Shown: piece by piece, positions 5,436 to 5,990 of the stretch | Numbering within the stretch: position 1 is the stretch's first letter | Layout: every line of letters starts with the position of its first letter | DNA from: Caldisericota bacterium | GTDB taxonomy: Bacteria > CG03 > B21-G15 | Length of the DNA: 5,990 nucleotides | Reading direction: 5' to 3' | Assembly: GCA_003650255.1 (NCBI GenBank) | Contig: QMOP01000091.1 | Location: forward strand, 1-5,990 | The notes under the pieces: model-generated | The model's database searches: none | Seen by the model: only the letters and a program-made list of their open reading frames with translations | Told to the model about the DNA's origin: nothing | Made by a program: the position numbers and the translations under genes

Positions 5436-5990
5436 ATGAAAAAATTTTCTGTCATCTTTCTTCTTTTATGTGTTACCCTTTTTGCAAAAGAGTATGAGGT
5501 TAAATTTGAATTCCGGTCTCCTTACAAGGCAAACATGGTCTATTTAACAGGTGATTTTGCAAACTGGAATCCAACTGCCTATCCAATGAAATACAACATG
5601 CAGGATGACACATGGAGAATAAAGATAAAATTAAAAGAGGGAAGGTATCTTTATAAATTTGTAATAAATGGAAGCGACTGGAAACATGATCCGAATAATC
5701 CAAAAAAGGTTCCTGATGGGTATGGAGGATTTAACTCTGTTCTTGAGGTTGGTGAAGCATATAAACTTGAATTCAACGAAAAAAGAGGAGATGGAAAAAT
5801 AAGAAATGAAGGAATTGGATTTTCCATTGAGGAAAATAAATATTATGACCCCTATTCAGAAAATGGAATAAGATTTATTGTAAGAACCGCAAAGAATGAT
5901 GTTGAAAAGGTTTATCTTTATATAAATGGAGCAAAAAAAACATATTATGAACTGAAACTAATAAGAAGCGATGATAGATTTGACTACTAC
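5436..5990 (+). CDS. Exported glycogen/starch-binding (CBM48) protein, probably an alpha-amylase family glycosidase (N-terminal 185 residues)
   Basis: The first 17 residues (MKKFSVIFLLLCVTLFA) look like a signal peptide, with cleavage likely after A17; the Cys at 12 is not in a good lipobox. Residues about 20-106 form a CBM48/AMPK-type glycogen-binding domain: LTGDFANWNP (37-46), YLYKFVINGSDWKHDP (71-86) and GFNSVLEV (98-105). Positions matching the AMPK beta-subunit ligand residues are kept (W44, K74, W82, N100). Residues about 136-185 (YYDPYSENGIRFIVRTAKNDVEKVYLYI, ending SDDRFDYY) resemble the N-terminal Ig-like CBM34 domain of maltogenic amylases, cyclomaltodextrinases and neopullulanases. 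A GH13 catalytic domain is therefore expected downstream but is not in the window. Export suggests action on alpha-glucans in the periplasm or outside the cell. It is divergent from the lipid genes and has no obvious link to them. Confidence 0.82.
   Translation, partial: MKKFSVIFLLLCVTLFAKEYEVKFEFRSPYKANMVYLTGDFANWNPTAYPMKYNMQDDTWRIKIKLKEGRYLYKFVINGSDWKHDPNNPKKVPDGYGGFNSVLEVGEAYKLEFNEKRGDGKIRNEGIGFSIEENKYYDPYSENGIRFIVRTAKNDVEKVYLYINGAKKTYYELKLIRSDDRFDYY

Noticed and set aside
5500..5703. Minus-strand open frame of 67 codons
   Set aside because: Antisense to the CBM48 domain, whose conserved residues show that the plus strand is coding.
1..5990. CRISPR array, tRNA or rRNA gene, or transposase
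   Set aside because: No spaced identical repeats of CRISPR type, no tRNA cloverleaf or rRNA-like sequence, and no transposase motifs were seen; the only repeats are the heptamer arrays and the GC-rich element.

Overview
The window is an AT-rich bacterial segment. Eight genes lie on the minus strand, and one incomplete gene diverges from them on the plus strand at the right edge. In minus-strand transcription order the genes are pgsA, pgpA, a 272-bp repeat-filled gap, ilvC, mntA, hepT, psd, pssA and leuA; leuA runs off the left edge. Phosphatidylethanolamine and phosphatidylglycerol synthesis genes, together with a secreted starch- or glycogen-binding protein, suggest a bacterium that is probably Gram-negative-like and uncultivated. 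I cannot name the lineage from this sequence alone.

Left and centre (1-4063): ilvC, psd, pssA and leuA form a tight, overlapping gene string. IlvC and LeuA make branched-chain amino acids. Psd and PssA make phosphatidylethanolamine from CDP-diacylglycerol and serine. I recall the order ilvBN-ilvC-psd-pssA-leuA from other bacteria, notably deltaproteobacterial genomes. Here a two-gene MntA/HepT toxin-antitoxin module sits between ilvC and psd and overlaps both neighbours, while ilvB and ilvN do not precede ilvC. IlvC has an acidic residue and no canonical phosphate-binding residues in its cofactor loop, which predicts NADH use.

Middle (4064-4335): the gap between pgpA and ilvC holds an array of eleven 7-bp units ending just upstream of the ilvC ribosome binding site. 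Next to it is a GC-rich element of about 104 bp with imperfect terminal inverted repeats, and a second copy of one end lies 50 bp away. A short array of related 7-bp units also lies inside the psd coding sequence, where its 21 bp keep the frame.

Right (4336-5990): pgsA and pgpA overlap and encode two successive steps from CDP-diacylglycerol to phosphatidylglycerol. With pssA and psd, the window therefore holds both major phospholipid branches. A 73-bp AT-rich gap separates pgsA from the divergent gene, which encodes an exported protein with a glycogen-binding CBM48 domain followed by what looks like the N-terminal domain of a maltogenic amylase or neopullulanase; its catalytic part lies beyond the window.
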